From Clonostachys chloroleuca (taxonomy: Eukaryota; Ascomycota; Sordariomycetes; Hypocreales; Bionectriaceae): a stretch of 64,000 nucleotides of DNA. The stretch is from contig JBANAY010000003.1 in assembly GCA_037952775.1 (NCBI GenBank), forward strand, positions 7,378,001-7,442,000. The letters are read 5' to 3'. Made by a program: the position numbers and the translations under genes. This document shows, one piece after another, positions 1 through 10,359 of this stretch (positions are counted from its first letter, which is position 1; every line of letters begins with the position of its first letter). The notes under the pieces are model-generated. The model saw only the letters and a list, made by a program, of their open reading frames with translations. It ran no database searches and was not told the DNA's origin.

Positions 1-41
1 TCTATTTATCCAGAAGAGTTATTGATTGAGCAAGTTACCAG

Positions 42-799
42 GATGGTACCGTTGGGGTTTATATGCTCTAGCTTTCATAAACCTCTCCGTTACGATGATT
101 GTCTTCTTTGTTTTCCTCACCGAGTGCGATCCTATCCCGTACGTATACATTCTCTTCTGCTGGAAATGATAACCTTTGATTGACAAACACATCTTTAGCG
201 ATCTATGGGATGTCACGGCCCCAAACCGAAATTGTATGAGTAAGGCAGCGGAAAGGAAATTATTTTGGTCACACGGGATTGTTGGCGTTATTCTCGACCT
301 TGGCCTCCTTGTCCTACCCGTCACGCTTATCTGCATTGTGATGAAGTTTTCAAAGAAGAGGGCTCAAGTGCTTCTTGTTATCTGCGTCGGTGTATTGGCT
401 CTCATCGCAGGCATTATGCGTGTCACCTACCACATAATGATCGATTTCTCTACGGACCCGTGAGTATATCTTCACAAAACCTCGCCCTGCATGGACCCCG
501 TTGCTACTGCCTAGTAACGAGTTACAGCTAGAATACGTTAGTTGACTGGTATTTCTTTCAGGACATATAAGCTATACCGCGTCGGCATGTGGGTGGATCT
601 GGAAGGGCATCTCGGACTCTGGACAGCCTGTTTCCCCGCCCTGCAGCCTCTCTTCCACCTAATCAGCGAGAAATTCCATTGCCTGCATAGGCCCGAAAGA
701 CACGAGAAGAAATTGAGCAGCACACCTGGTCTGGATATCCCTTCGAACACAGGCCCTGCTCTGAGTAGCTCGGCTAATACTTGGGGGAGTGGCGTATAG
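42..799 (+). CDS. SAT4/rhodopsin-like integral membrane protein, 5' end missing
   Basis: This is the C-terminal part of a fungal SAT4-type (rhodopsin-like, seven-helix) membrane protein of unknown function; the first exons lie outside the window. Three exons are visible: 42-138, 199-459 and 562-799. All junctions keep phase (donors GTACGT and GTGAGT, acceptors TTTAG and TTTCAG). The protein reads ...[15 protein letters not shown]..., then a cysteine (PNRNC), two hydrophobic helices, and ends with the family's last helix ([17 protein letters not shown]), where an acidic residue is followed by an 'aCxPalrPlf' block. The tail is Ser-rich and cytosolic. The exon beginning at 42 follows a CCAG acceptor; the same frame has a stop at 23-25, so an intron must precede it. 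Two more family members lie at 22601-23977 and at the right edge. Confidence 0.8.
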
Positions 800-2634
800 A
801 GCGACCTTTCACTGAAATGCATATAGATATAAAGAGTTATAGATAGATACTTAAATATGTATTCACATTTTATCAATATAGTCCATAGTCCAGAAAAAGA
901 GACCTGCTCCGTCAAGCAACCTCTTTCCCATACAAATATGGACGCGAGACTGCTCCCTTCGTCTTTGCTGATAACAAACTCACGTCTCCCTTACGTGCCA
1001 AATGCTACTCCAAGCCATTCAAACAACCCCAATCAACGTTCAAGACTTCTTGGCTTGTGGTAGCCTATGTGAGTTCGTATTCAGGCCAAGCGTCAAATGT
1101 GCCAAGGAGAAAAAAGTACATAGAATAGCTACAGTTGACATAATTTTCTCTCATTCTTCAAGCTCGTGCCAACCCCTCTACTTTCCATTGTGAACTATCT
1201 CTGTTGGTGTCTCCACCTAACAGCTTCCAGTTATACAGGTAAAAGGGATATATTGAGACTGTTACTTCTAACTCGTAATTACAGGAGGGATCCGTTGACC
1301 CTTATATCCCAAGGAATCCCTTGATCGTATCCTTATACGAGCAGCCCGGTCTCAGGCTTGTAAGGTCCGTTAATTATCCTGCTAGTGTACAATTAGTTAG
1401 GGATCTTTATATCCATTAGACCGAGGTTGTAACCTTCCTTCAACTTGTACGTTTAATAGGATCAGAATACTCTTCGAGCTACCAGGCCTGCGCCGATAAC
1501 TCGGTCTTCAGTTGATCATCAGAGCTGTAGTTCGCAATAGATCCTACCGGCTAGGGTTACTCGAGCCGATGGAGTCAGGGCCTTGATAATCAGGTCCAGT
1601 TAGGTTATAACCTTCCAACCTGACTAACTAACCCCTCTCAGTAAAACTGATCCTTCTAGATCGGTTGCATCATGGCCGCAGCTATCGTACGATTGAACCT
1701 TACTTTTGCAATCGCGGCCGGTCAGGCTTCCACGGAATTCCTGATAGTATTTGCTAGTAAATTGTATGTGCGTTCGAACAGGCTGGGCTGCGGGCTTCAA
1801 CCTTCATAGATTATCTCGGTAGTTGACGATATCTCTCTATCGCCCGCTTGGCACCAACAATCTCCTTCACTTTATCCTGCATCACTTGGTCTCTGCAAGA
1901 CGTCATGCAAAGTTTGATGCCTTTCATCTAGCTAGGATGGCTCTCATCGTGTAGCTTTGTTAGTGAGGAAATCCAAGATTTCATGTGTGAGATCTGTGTT
2001 GCCACCCTAAAATTCACCTCTCAAACGAAGCAATAGACTGGATTCCCGCCCCAAGCACTGCGTTTATCCTCTACGGCTTGATCTTCAGTGACGACTCTCC
2101 CACACATGATTATCAGGTGTCAGAAAAGGAAAATTATCGACCATGCCCCTCGCTTCACATCGTCAAGATCCTGCGGCCGGTCGCGAAAATAAAGTTCAGA
2201 CACGTGGACTTGTTATGACTTAGACCAACTCACCGGAAGCGTAGCCGCAGCAGTGCTTCGTGATGGCGTTGATAAGCTTTGGCATGTTTTTGTTTTTGTT
2301 TTTCCTCGTATTGAACACCTGGCATTCTAGAATTTGGAATAACCTCACCAATTGACGATTCAATCTCCGTCTTCTCGGATCATATCATAACCCAGATCCT
2401 CTTTTCTTCACTTTCATTACCTACAAAAAACGCTCTCTTACACAACAGAAATGTTTCAAATGCTTGGCAACTAAACTGAAGTAGGAAATTTCGAGTATTT
2501 CTGGGAGCAGAAAGCACCACTTTTTACTGGGGCTGTGGAAAGGCAAAACGAGCCGGACGAGGGAGAGAAAAAATCTCCATCCGACAATTTGGGATAAAAT
2601 TAAAATCTGGCAAGAAATCAAGGAGTCGGCCAAG
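800..2634. other. Intergenic region, no gene seen
   Basis: About 1.8 kb without a supportable coding region; short open frames here have no recognisable content. The last 350 bases are the probable promoter of the permease that follows. They contain a TTTTTG-type repeat near 2286-2302 and a pyrimidine-rich stretch near 2395-2440, both common upstream of well-expressed fungal genes. Confidence 0.5.
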
Positions 2635-4022
2635 ATGAGCGTCAAGATGGACAAGACGGTGCAGGATGGTCCGGATGCCGTCAAGATCGAGGAGGGCGAG
2701 GCCAAGTTCCATCGTCTTGGCTGGAAGCGGCTGGCAGTTATCCTCATCGTCGAGGCCGTCGCTCTTGGCAGTCTGAGCCTTCCCGCGGCATACGCAACCC
2801 TGGGCATGGTCTGCGGCGTGATACTCACCATCGGCTTGGGCTTCGCGGCCATCTACGCCAGTTATGTGATTGGTGAAGTCAAGCTCAAGTATCCCGAGGT
2901 CAGACATTACACCGACATTGGTCGACTCCTGCTGGGCGAGTTTGGCTACTGGGTGTTTACTGTTGGGTTTGTTGTCTCACTGATCCTAGTCACTGGATCA
3001 CATTGTTTGACTGGCAAGATTGCCTTTGCGAGCGTCACGGGGAGTGATGTCTGCACCCTGGTCTTTAGCATTGTCTCGGCACTCATTCTGCTCGCTCTTG
3101 CAATCCCCCCGTCGTTTGCGGAAATCGCCATTCTTGGTTATGTCGACTTCGCGTCCATTGCCGCCGCCATTCTTATCACCATGATTGCTACGGGGATTCA
3201 ATCTTCTGGCCAGCAAGAGGAGCTTGCTTCGGCCGCGTGGTCGGCGTGGCCTAGGAAGGATGTCACCTTCACAAAAGCCATGACAGCGGTCGCAAACATC
3301 GTCTTTGCATATGCATTTGCCGTCGCCCAGCCATCGTTTATGGATGAATTGCATACTCCTCAGGATTTCAAGAAGTCCGTCATGGCTGTCGGAGTGATCG
3401 AGATCGCCATCTACACTCTCACCGGATCAATCATATACTACTTCGTGGGACAGGATGTCAAGTCCCCGGCATTGCTCTCTGCTGGTCCCCTAATCTCGAG
3501 AGTTGCATTCGGTGTCGCCTTTCCGGTGATCTTCGTCTCAGGGTCTATCAACATCACTGTTCTGTGCCGATACATCCATGGCCAGATGTATCGATCTACC
3601 GTCACCCAGTACGTCAACACATTCAAGGGATGGGCCACATGGCTCACTCTTGTGTCAATCGTCTCAATTCTGGCTTGGATCATAGCGGAGGCAATCCCGT
3701 TCTTCAACGAACTGCTGTCCATCATCTCCTCCTTGTTTGTGTCGGGATTCTCGTACTACTTCCCACCCCTGATGTGGTTCGCGCTCATCAAAGAAGGACC
3801 TTGGTACTCCCGACATAATCTACCCACGGCCTTGGGGAACTTTATGGTCCTCGCCATCGGACTTATCGCGCTTGGGTGCGGAACTTATGCGAGTGTAATT
3901 GAAATTGTAAGTCAAAATACTGAACCCTCTCACTTCTGGGATCACGCGTGAAGCTGACCAGATGCCAGATCAATAAATTCCAAGCTGGTCTTGGAAAGCC
4001 TTTCTCGTGTTCAACTGCTTAA
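2635..4022 (+). CDS. Amino acid transporter, AAAP (Aa_trans) family, Mtr-like
   Basis: Probable plasma-membrane proton-coupled amino acid permease of the amino acid/auxin permease family (Pfam Aa_trans), most like fungal neutral amino acid permeases of the Mtr type. Two exons, 2635-3906 and 3969-4022, give 441 residues. A hydrophilic N-terminus (about 40 residues) precedes the family's first-helix region, GSLSLPAAYATLGMVCG, which carries the typical 'lG...lP.a...lG' pattern, followed by about ten further hydrophobic helices. The intron (GTAAGT...CCAG, 62 nt) joins SVIEI to INKFQAGLGKPFSC, the usual family ending; reading through it would give a false end at 3951. The start is the first ATG, with a second at codon 4. 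Substrate range cannot be told from sequence. Confidence 0.9.
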
Positions 4023-4143
4023 AGATCGGTACGAAAGATCTCGCGCCATTTACTAATACCACAATGCGGGCTACTTGGATTGGATTGTTTAGATAGTCGA
4101 TATGTAGTGAAGACATTCTTGTAACAATCCTTTTTCGGACCAT

Positions 4144-5396
4144 GTGCAGTTTATTGATCCCCGTTATTGGACTCCTCAGAGGATATACCAGAGTTCCTGC
4201 CTACTTGATTGTACGGCGTTGCTCTGTCAACTTTGGATTCAGTGTTTTAAGCGTCACGAGCTGCTGTCGGCGGTGTTTGGAAGTAAGGCGTATGGCAAGG
4301 CAATCCGGAGTCTGAGGCGTGCTGTAGACGGCGAACAACTGTATACTGTCGAGACTCTGTGCGCCATGATGCTCTTTTACAGATTCATGCGTTTTTCCGG
4401 TCTTTACTTCGTTGATGAGCTGATGCCGCAACAACTTGGAATACGACGGGTAATCGAACAAATTGGGCCCCCAGACCTGAAAGATGAGCTTCACTATCAG
4501 TTGTTCCTCTCGCACCTCTCTATTATGGTGAGTTTTAACGTTATTGTGACGTGTTCTTTAAATCCAAGTGCTTAATGGAACGAGTAGTTTGAATTGATCA
4601 TGTATCATTCTGAATTGCTATATACGGAGCAAGTCCAACCCCAGGATGTTCTCAATGATTTGTCTTTTTTTTCAGGGAGTTTACGTTTAGTTGCGACAGC
4701 CAACAGGAAGAAAAAGAGGATAGCCCCCGGAATAGACGATGGCGACTTCGGAATAGACGATGACGGCTCCGGAACAGACGATGACGAGGACACATTATAC
4801 GAACTTTTGGTCATCGTCTTCTACTCAACCCTCGCCCCCTACTACGTAAGCTGATTCCCAAAGATAACAGAGATTCTACATGACCCTTCCAGAATAGACA
4901 CTAGGAGGAATCTAGTATGTCGAAAGCTAGCAAGGGCTATACGAAAACTGGAGGCAACTCGATTTTGGCAGAGGTGGATGAGGTTGGGTTGCATTACTGA
5001 ATGCCTCGATCCAGCCTTCTTCCTCGGTTATCGATCTGGGTTTTCATCGTTTCATATAGCTCAACTAGCCATTACGGTGACGCTGACAGAGGTGGTACTC
5101 CTTCGAACCCGCTATGATCTGGGATTGTCAGGTTCAGCTCCAGACGGGGATGTGTACAGAAGATATCTTGATGCATGCGTTCGCGGCTGGTTGTGTTTAC
5201 CGTATTTGCAAACTTAGACGCACTATCCGCACCGGAACTCCTCAAGCCGCTTCTCGTTACATTGGAGCCTGCGAGGACTGAGCAGCGTGGCCATATGCTC
5301 CGGCTAGATCTCAATTGGAAGGCGTGTGGGTTGGAAAACCCGAAGGACACTGAAGGCTCCAAAGCATGGATTCACGAGCTGGCGAAAAAAAAATGA
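4144..5396 (+). pseudogene. Relic of a fungal-specific transcription factor, DNA-binding domain absent
   Basis: Pieces of the middle and C-terminal regulatory region of a Zn2Cys6-type factor (Fungal_trans_2/DUF3468-like). Segment 4144-4527 has the characteristic run YGKAIRSLRRAVDG...YTVETLCAMMLFYRF...EQIGPPDLKDELH. A GTGAGT...TAG intron leads to 4588-4845, and segment 4893-5216 holds KLARAIRKLEATRFWQRWMR...AQLAITVTLTEVVLLRTRY. The family's C-terminal block (PELLKPLLVTLEPARTEQRG, ending with an aromatic lysine-rich tail) continues from about 5217 in another frame. Phase also breaks between the second and third segments. No Cys6 cluster is present upstream. This points to a truncated, frameshifted relic rather than a working gene; an odd multi-intron gene is possible but less likely. 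Confidence 0.5.
4729..4791. repeat. Three-copy 21-bp minisatellite
   Basis: Three tandem 21-base units starting GGAATAGACGATG or GGAACAGACGATG. In the frame of the surrounding relic they encode GIDDGDF, GIDDDGS and GTDDDED. The second unit differs from the first at a few positions. Confidence 0.8.
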
Positions 5397-6216
5397 CTGG
5401 GCGAGTACCTCGGCCGAAAGAGGCAGATTCATCAAATGAGAGCTAGATATTGGAATGGTTAGAGGGATTGTAGCTAGTTACTAGGCCTGGAGTGTGCTCT
5501 TATCTTTAGAAGCTATATTTGTGAATTGCGATACTGAAAGGCTCTACATTCTCCCTCCCGTCATACGATGTTCTGGAATCGAACAAGACTAAACATCCAA
5601 TCGCAACCGTCAAGCAGTCTTCCAATTCTTGGTAAAGGGGTGACCAAAACTGGCTTGACTTTAAGTGAGAAAGCCGAAATGAGTGACACTGCCAGTGTTG
5701 TGTGGATTTTGAGAAGCCAACTTGAAGATTTCATCGAGTTGTCACAAAAGAAGAACAGAGAAAGCAAATTGAAAAGGAAAAGAATCAGGATAGCATCAAC
5801 CTGAGCTTTTGAAATTATCTGAAAAACCAGAGCACAACAATTTGTCGATATTACCTAACCCTCAGTGCGAAAATACTGGATCTTCATACGTTGGAAAATA
5901 TAGCCGGACGGATATGTCGGCTATATTTAAAAGTTAAGCTACCGTCGATACATCACAGAGCCACCAGTAACAAGCTTTTCCGCTCATCCACTCGGAAAAC
6001 AAAAAGCGGCATGAATGAATATTATGCCGATCTCAAGATTGAGGGATTGCGCGGGGAACACGGGGTACTCATTATCTATATAAATGAAGACCTCACCTAA
6101 CACGCTAATATCTATTTTTGATCTAGCAAGCCAACAATATACCGTGAACTCACAGGAAGCGAACACTCCTATCTACACCGGCCGCTTGTGTTAGACCAAG
6201 GCCAGACCAATCCACC
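5397..6216. other. Intergenic region, no gene seen
   Basis: About 0.8 kb with no supportable gene. A 78-codon frame at 5568-5804 has a lysine/arginine-rich end but no family signal, so it is left out. The right part is the promoter of the aldolase-like gene. Confidence 0.5.
6077..6085 (+). promoter_or_regulatory. TATA-like box of the class II aldolase gene
   Basis: TATATAAAT lies 132 bases before the ATG at 6217, a typical spacing for a fungal core promoter. The call rests on motif and position only. Confidence 0.4.
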
Positions 6217-7240
6217 ATGGCCACCATCACACAGACCGTCAGCAGCCCTGCGCCCACGCTGTCTACTACAGCTGATCATGACCGACTCGTCGTCAACGGC
6301 ATGGCAAAAGACTCGAATCCGCCCCAGCTGCAGATCCAGGCCAAGACTAAAGATGGTAGGCTTCTGAAAATGAGGACTCAGCCCAAGTTTGATAACCCAG
6401 AGGACGAGAGAATGTATCGAAAACAACACCTTGCCGCAGCCTGTCGAGTGTTTGCTTCCCGGGGATTTGACGAGGGTGTTGCAGGCCATTTTTCCGTCAG
6501 GGATCCCATCCTGACTGATCATTTCTGTACGTTATTCACCACCACCAACTAGAAACTTCCTGACATGTTGGATCCAGGGCTCAACCCTCTGTGTCGCCAT
6601 TTCTCTCTGATGAAGGCCTCTGATCTCATCCTCGTTGATGAAGAGGGGAACGTCGTCGAGGGCGACGAGCCCATCAACTTGACCGCTTTCACCATTCACG
6701 CTGCTATCCACAAGGCTCGGCCTGACGTCAACGCCGCTTGCCATGCACACAGCGTGGCAGGCAAGGCATTCTCCGCATTTGCTCGGGATCTTGAGCCAAT
6801 TACACAGGATGCACTACGCTTCTATAAAGACCTCGCCATCTACAAACAATTTAAAGGCGCTGTTGTCGACGATGAGGAGGGCGAACGCATCGCCGAGGCC
6901 CTCGGAGACTGCAAGGCCGCTATTCTGATGAACCATGGCCTTCTTACCGTCGGAGGAACGGTCGACGAGGCTGCGTTCTGGTTCCTCAGCTTAGACAAGT
7001 CCTGCCAGGCCCAGCTGATGGCCGATGCCGCCGCCGCCGCGGGATACAAGAAGATTTATATCGATGAACAAGAGGCCGAGTATACAGCAAAGCAGGTCGG
7101 CGGACCGGAAAAGGGCTGGCTTGCCTTTCAACCGTGTAAGTGGTGCCCTTGAGTAGAAGCAATTTTGCTTGGTTCGCTAATCACAGGGAATAGACTTCGA
7201 TGAGCAGGTGGCCAAGTCAAATGGCGAACTCCTAAAGTAG
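6217..7240 (+). CDS. Class II aldolase/adducin domain protein
   Basis: Predicted cytosolic protein of 304 residues related to class II aldolases (fuculose-phosphate aldolase type) and the adducin head domain; the true substrate is unknown. Exons 6217-6526, 6578-7135 and 7194-7240 join in phase. The first intron (GTACGT...CCAG) restores the family block HFWLNPLCRHFSLMKASDLI, the second (GTAAGT...ATAG) the C-terminus YFDEQVAKSNGELLK. The metal-binding histidines are visible in ACHAHS (mid-protein) and MNHGLLTVG. The N-terminal 60 residues are low-complexity and lack a signal peptide. Fungal proteins of this kind are commonly annotated as meiotically up-regulated or L-fuculose phosphate aldolase-like. 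It is a single gene with its own promoter. Confidence 0.9.
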
Positions 7241-7516
7241 ATAGCGAATGTGATGAGAAGTGAGAGTGGGGGAAGTTTATGTAGCTAAAATGAATATCAC
7301 AATCCAAACCTCGTCCTGTTTCGAAACACTGAGCATGAGATATAATACATGCTGCCAGTCATCCAGGCTGTAAATGACGGATTCGGTACCGAAATAGTCG
7401 CCGCAGCCGCTAAATTGGCTGGTTCATCCACTCTTTCGGGGCCGCTCGATCGTCGCAACCGGGGAATACAGATTGCCGAATACCCTTTCTCTCCCCATTT
7501 CCCGACGTGAAGATGA

Positions 7517-7524
7517 TATAAAAG
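7517..7524 (+). promoter_or_regulatory. TATA box of the AYR1-like gene
   Basis: TATAAAAG, 78 bases before the chosen ATG at 7602. It supports the ATG at 7602 over the upstream in-frame ATG at 7473, which would lie before the TATA box. Confidence 0.45.
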
Positions 7525-7601
7525 ATTGCTTCTCTCCACTGCATAGGACTTTCTTTCTAAGCTATTCACTGCAGCTTTTGTATCTCACCCCATCTTTCAT
7601 T

Positions 7602-8510
7602 ATGAGCACGAAAACAGTTCTCATCACAGGATGCAGAGACGGCAGCGCAGGGTCAGCCCTGGCTCTTGAATTCCACTCCCGCGGGCATCGCATCTTTGCC
7701 ACAACGACGGACGGTTCGAGAATGAGTTCCTTAGAAGGTCGTCCAAGTATCACCATTTTAAGACTCGATGTCACCTCGCAAGCATCTATAGATGCCGCTT
7801 TCTCAGAAGTCCGTGACGCCATCGCTGCAGAGAGCAGCGGCAAGGCACCGCATCTTGATATACTGATCAACAATGCGGCTATTTTCAAGGCCATGCCATT
7901 GGTTGATGTCGATTTGGAGGACGGTCGCAAGATTTTCGAGGCCAACTTCTTCGGCGTCTTGGCTGTCACACAGGCGTTTCTGCCTCTACTTCAATCAACA
8001 TCCACCGGAGAGCGAGGAGAAGGGCATGTTATCAATGTGAGCAGCATAGCGGCAACGATGTGTCCGCCCTGGCAAGGCATGTATGCCTCAAGCAAAGCAG
8101 CGCTGCTAGCGATGAGCCACGTTATGCGGGTAGAGTTTGCACCATTGGGCATTTCCGTCACCGTTGTCATGTCTGGCGGGGTGGAAACAACTGGAATTAG
8201 AGAGAGCCAGCAACAGAGCGAAAAATTACCAGAGGGCAGCCTCTACAGTGTTCTTGCGCAGTCAATTGAGACGAACGAGCGTGGGAGGAGCTTCAAAGGA
8301 ACAGATGCCACATATTATGCCAAGCAGGTGGTAGGCGAGATTTTGTCGAAGAGAACGAAGCCCATGATCTGGGGAGGCGCATTTTCATGGGTTGCGTGGG
8401 TGTTGAGCTGGTTTGGATGGGTGGGAATGATGGACAAGGGGCACATTGATGGGCATGGCCTAAACAGGCTACATGATTCGACAACACGGATATTAGAAAA
8501 GGAAGAGTAA
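7602..8510 (+). CDS. Short-chain dehydrogenase/reductase, AYR1-like
   Basis: Single-exon classical SDR of 302 residues, closest in architecture to yeast Ayr1, the NADPH-dependent 1-acyldihydroxyacetone-phosphate reductase of lipid droplets and ER. It begins MSTKTVLITGC with the Rossmann glycine motif in the form TGCRDGSAG. It has D-V-T for adenine-ring binding, the structural NNAA motif (ILINNAAIF), the catalytic serine in VINVSS and the YASSK active-site Tyr-Lys. A hydrophobic stretch near the C-terminus (FSWVAWVLSWFGWVG) may anchor it to a membrane, as in the AYR1 group. The frame is open upstream to an ATG at 7473, but those 43 codons resemble nothing and lie before a TATA box. The precise substrate is inferred only. 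Confidence 0.88.
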   Translation: MSTKTVLITGCRDGSAGSALALEFHSRGHRIFATTTDGSRMSSLEGRPSITILRLDVTSQASIDAAFSEVRDAIAAESSGKAPHLDILINNAAIFKAMPLVDVDLEDGRKIFEANFFGVLAVTQAFLPLLQSTSTGERGEGHVINVSSIAATMCPPWQGMYASSKAALLAMSHVMRVEFAPLGISVTVVMSGGVETTGIRESQQQSEKLPEGSLYSVLAQSIETNERGRSFKGTDATYYAKQVVGEILSKRTKPMIWGGAFSWVAWVLSWFGWVGMMDKGHIDGHGLNRLHDSTTRILEKEE

Positions 8511-8805
8511 GAAAATTAGGTTCTAAGTATAGAGAAACAATCCAACGTTTTTGGAAATGAGTCCACCTACTTTGGTGCATCTTAAGGGAGAAGGAGAAAG
8601 GAGATATACTGAAATATGATATTTTTCGTAGCAAAAAACGCATGTTGGATCTCTTCAGGCAACGAGATCATTGTACTAGGTGAGTGTAGCCATACGAAAT
8701 TGCCTTGAAAATCTGAACCACCAATTGTAAGAAAGTAGATATGCGAAAGTGGAAATTCCATGAGCTGGTAGAACTGAATCCACCCGCCTTGTCGCCCAGG
8801 GCCGT

Positions 8806-9724
8806 TTATTTCACAAATGGACGCTCGGTGATGGACCCTAGCTCAGTCATCGAACCTTCCCCTTTTCTCGAGACATACTTCGTAGGATGCCAGATGAAGA
8901 AGACAACCATCGTGAGAAACATGAGCATTCCATCAAAAACCAGAGTAGGCCATTCGGTCTGAAGTAGATATCCTTCCCTGCCTTGGACAAACTCAACCAA
9001 TCTGAAAATGGAGCGGATAAGAATCAGAGCTGACACGGCATAGAGCATTCCGAGTCCCTGGTGGTATTTGATATCGCCAGCATCGAACTGGGTGGGAAAC
9101 TTGCACATTCTTTGGTGCACAAGAGCGGCAGTCAGACCAAAGAACCCGAAGATAATAATTTGTATGGCCAGTCCAGCCACGACAATGTCCTCGCCTAATT
9201 TCATCATTTTCTGGTTTCTCATTACCATCAAACCACAGCCGATACCTTGCACAATGAAGGATGCTATATCTCCAGCCACAAATATTCTAGTGATCCATCT
9301 ATCGGATATAATCAGAAGCGATTGGGCGTTAACGGAGCGGACAAGCCGGCCGAGAGTCATGTAGATAGAGGCAGCAAAGAGAGCTGGCGCTAGGAGCGTG
9401 GCCATGGAAAAGAAAGCATAAGGCAGGATCTTGTCGGTGTTTTTGTAGGCCATGGCTCGCAAGGCATAACCGAGGAGCTCAACTAGAGCTTGTGTATTAG
9501 TACATGAATATCGTTTTGGTCGTTCCCCGTACTCCCGGATCAGACTTACATATACCGCCAATGACGAAGGGGATGCAGAACCAAGTGCGTGTTTTGACCA
9601 TCTTCCAGATTTGTAACCCGGTGAGGATAATGAAAAGGGCGAGAAATAGTAAACTGGCCCACATCTGAGGCAGGTAGAACCATAGAAAAAAATTGGTGCC
9701 CTCGAGGGGCTTCAATTCTGCCAT
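8806..9724 (-). CDS. RTA1-like integral membrane protein
   Basis: Protein of the fungal RTA1/RSB1 family: seven-helix membrane proteins linked in yeast to resistance to 7-aminocholesterol and to export of sphingoid bases. Exons 9550-9724 and 8806-9488 (61-nt intron, GTAAGT...AAG) give 285 residues. The start is ATG at 9724 (MAELKPLEG). Family features are ELLGYALRAMAY after helix 2, LLAPALFAASIYMTLGRLVR, FVAGDIASFIVQGIGCGLM, and the C-terminal RSIFRLVEFVQGREGYLL block, followed by a last helix with FFIWHPTKYV. The gene is divergent from a Zn2Cys6 regulator across 635 bases, so co-regulation is plausible. The transported substrate cannot be read from the sequence. Confidence 0.92.
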
Positions 9725-9951
9725 GGTTGGATGAGTGAGTGCGAAACGAAAGGAGAGATAGTGGGATGGAAAGAGTGCCAAGGCACACACAAAAGATCAA
9801 AACCTGGGAGAAGTTTGCATTATAGAATGATACAATCTCACTTTCCTGAATAATAAGTTGGATGATAAGTTTTATTTAATACCTTGGAATATCTGGTTGA
9901 CAAGGTACTTGCTGGCAGATAATATCATGCCCCCGCCATGGTTGCAGCGAT

Positions 9952-10154
9952 CGAATGCGCGTATAGAGATGGCCAGATACGGCCTGCTCTCGTCCAATCC
10001 TGTCAATGTAATCAGCTTTAAATCTCATTCGATCTGCAAGTGACAAGTCTTGGCAGTTATAATACCCAGGACTGAGCCCGAACATTCTGTGACAACGCTG
10101 CCTGCAGTGGCCCAAGTTGGGAGAAAGCCGAATGCGCGTATACAAGTCTTGGCA
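9952..10154. promoter_or_regulatory. Paired direct repeats in the RTA1/regulator divergent promoter
   Basis: Two different exact repeats are interleaved here. CGAATGCGCGTATA occurs at 9952-9965 and 10129-10142. ACAAGTCTTGGCA occurs at 10043-10055 and 10142-10154, the last copy sharing one base with the first motif. All copies lie between two divergent start codons. They may be binding sites for the adjacent regulator; no binding data are available. Confidence 0.45.
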
Positions 10155-10359
10155 TGCAGAATGATCAGCTCAGCCCCTGATCGGTTCTTGCTCACTCAGC
10201 ATTGGGGCTTATTGTGGTGGGCCCTTGTTCTATCCTTGACTCGACTTGGGCCCCCCTTTGGAAACGCGCGCGTTCAACGCAATCCACCAATCTCGCAGAC
10301 CGTACTTCTCTCCATCGAAGTGCCATGTTGGTGCTGACACTCGGCCATTGATCGCCAGC

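Noticed and set aside
2421..3725. Long minus-strand frames opposite the amino acid permease
   Set aside because: They are shadows of the GC-rich permease coding sequence and have arginine/serine-rich, family-less translations.
5568..5804. 78-codon plus-strand frame
   Set aside because: No signal peptide, domain or splice context; lysine/arginine-rich end looks random.
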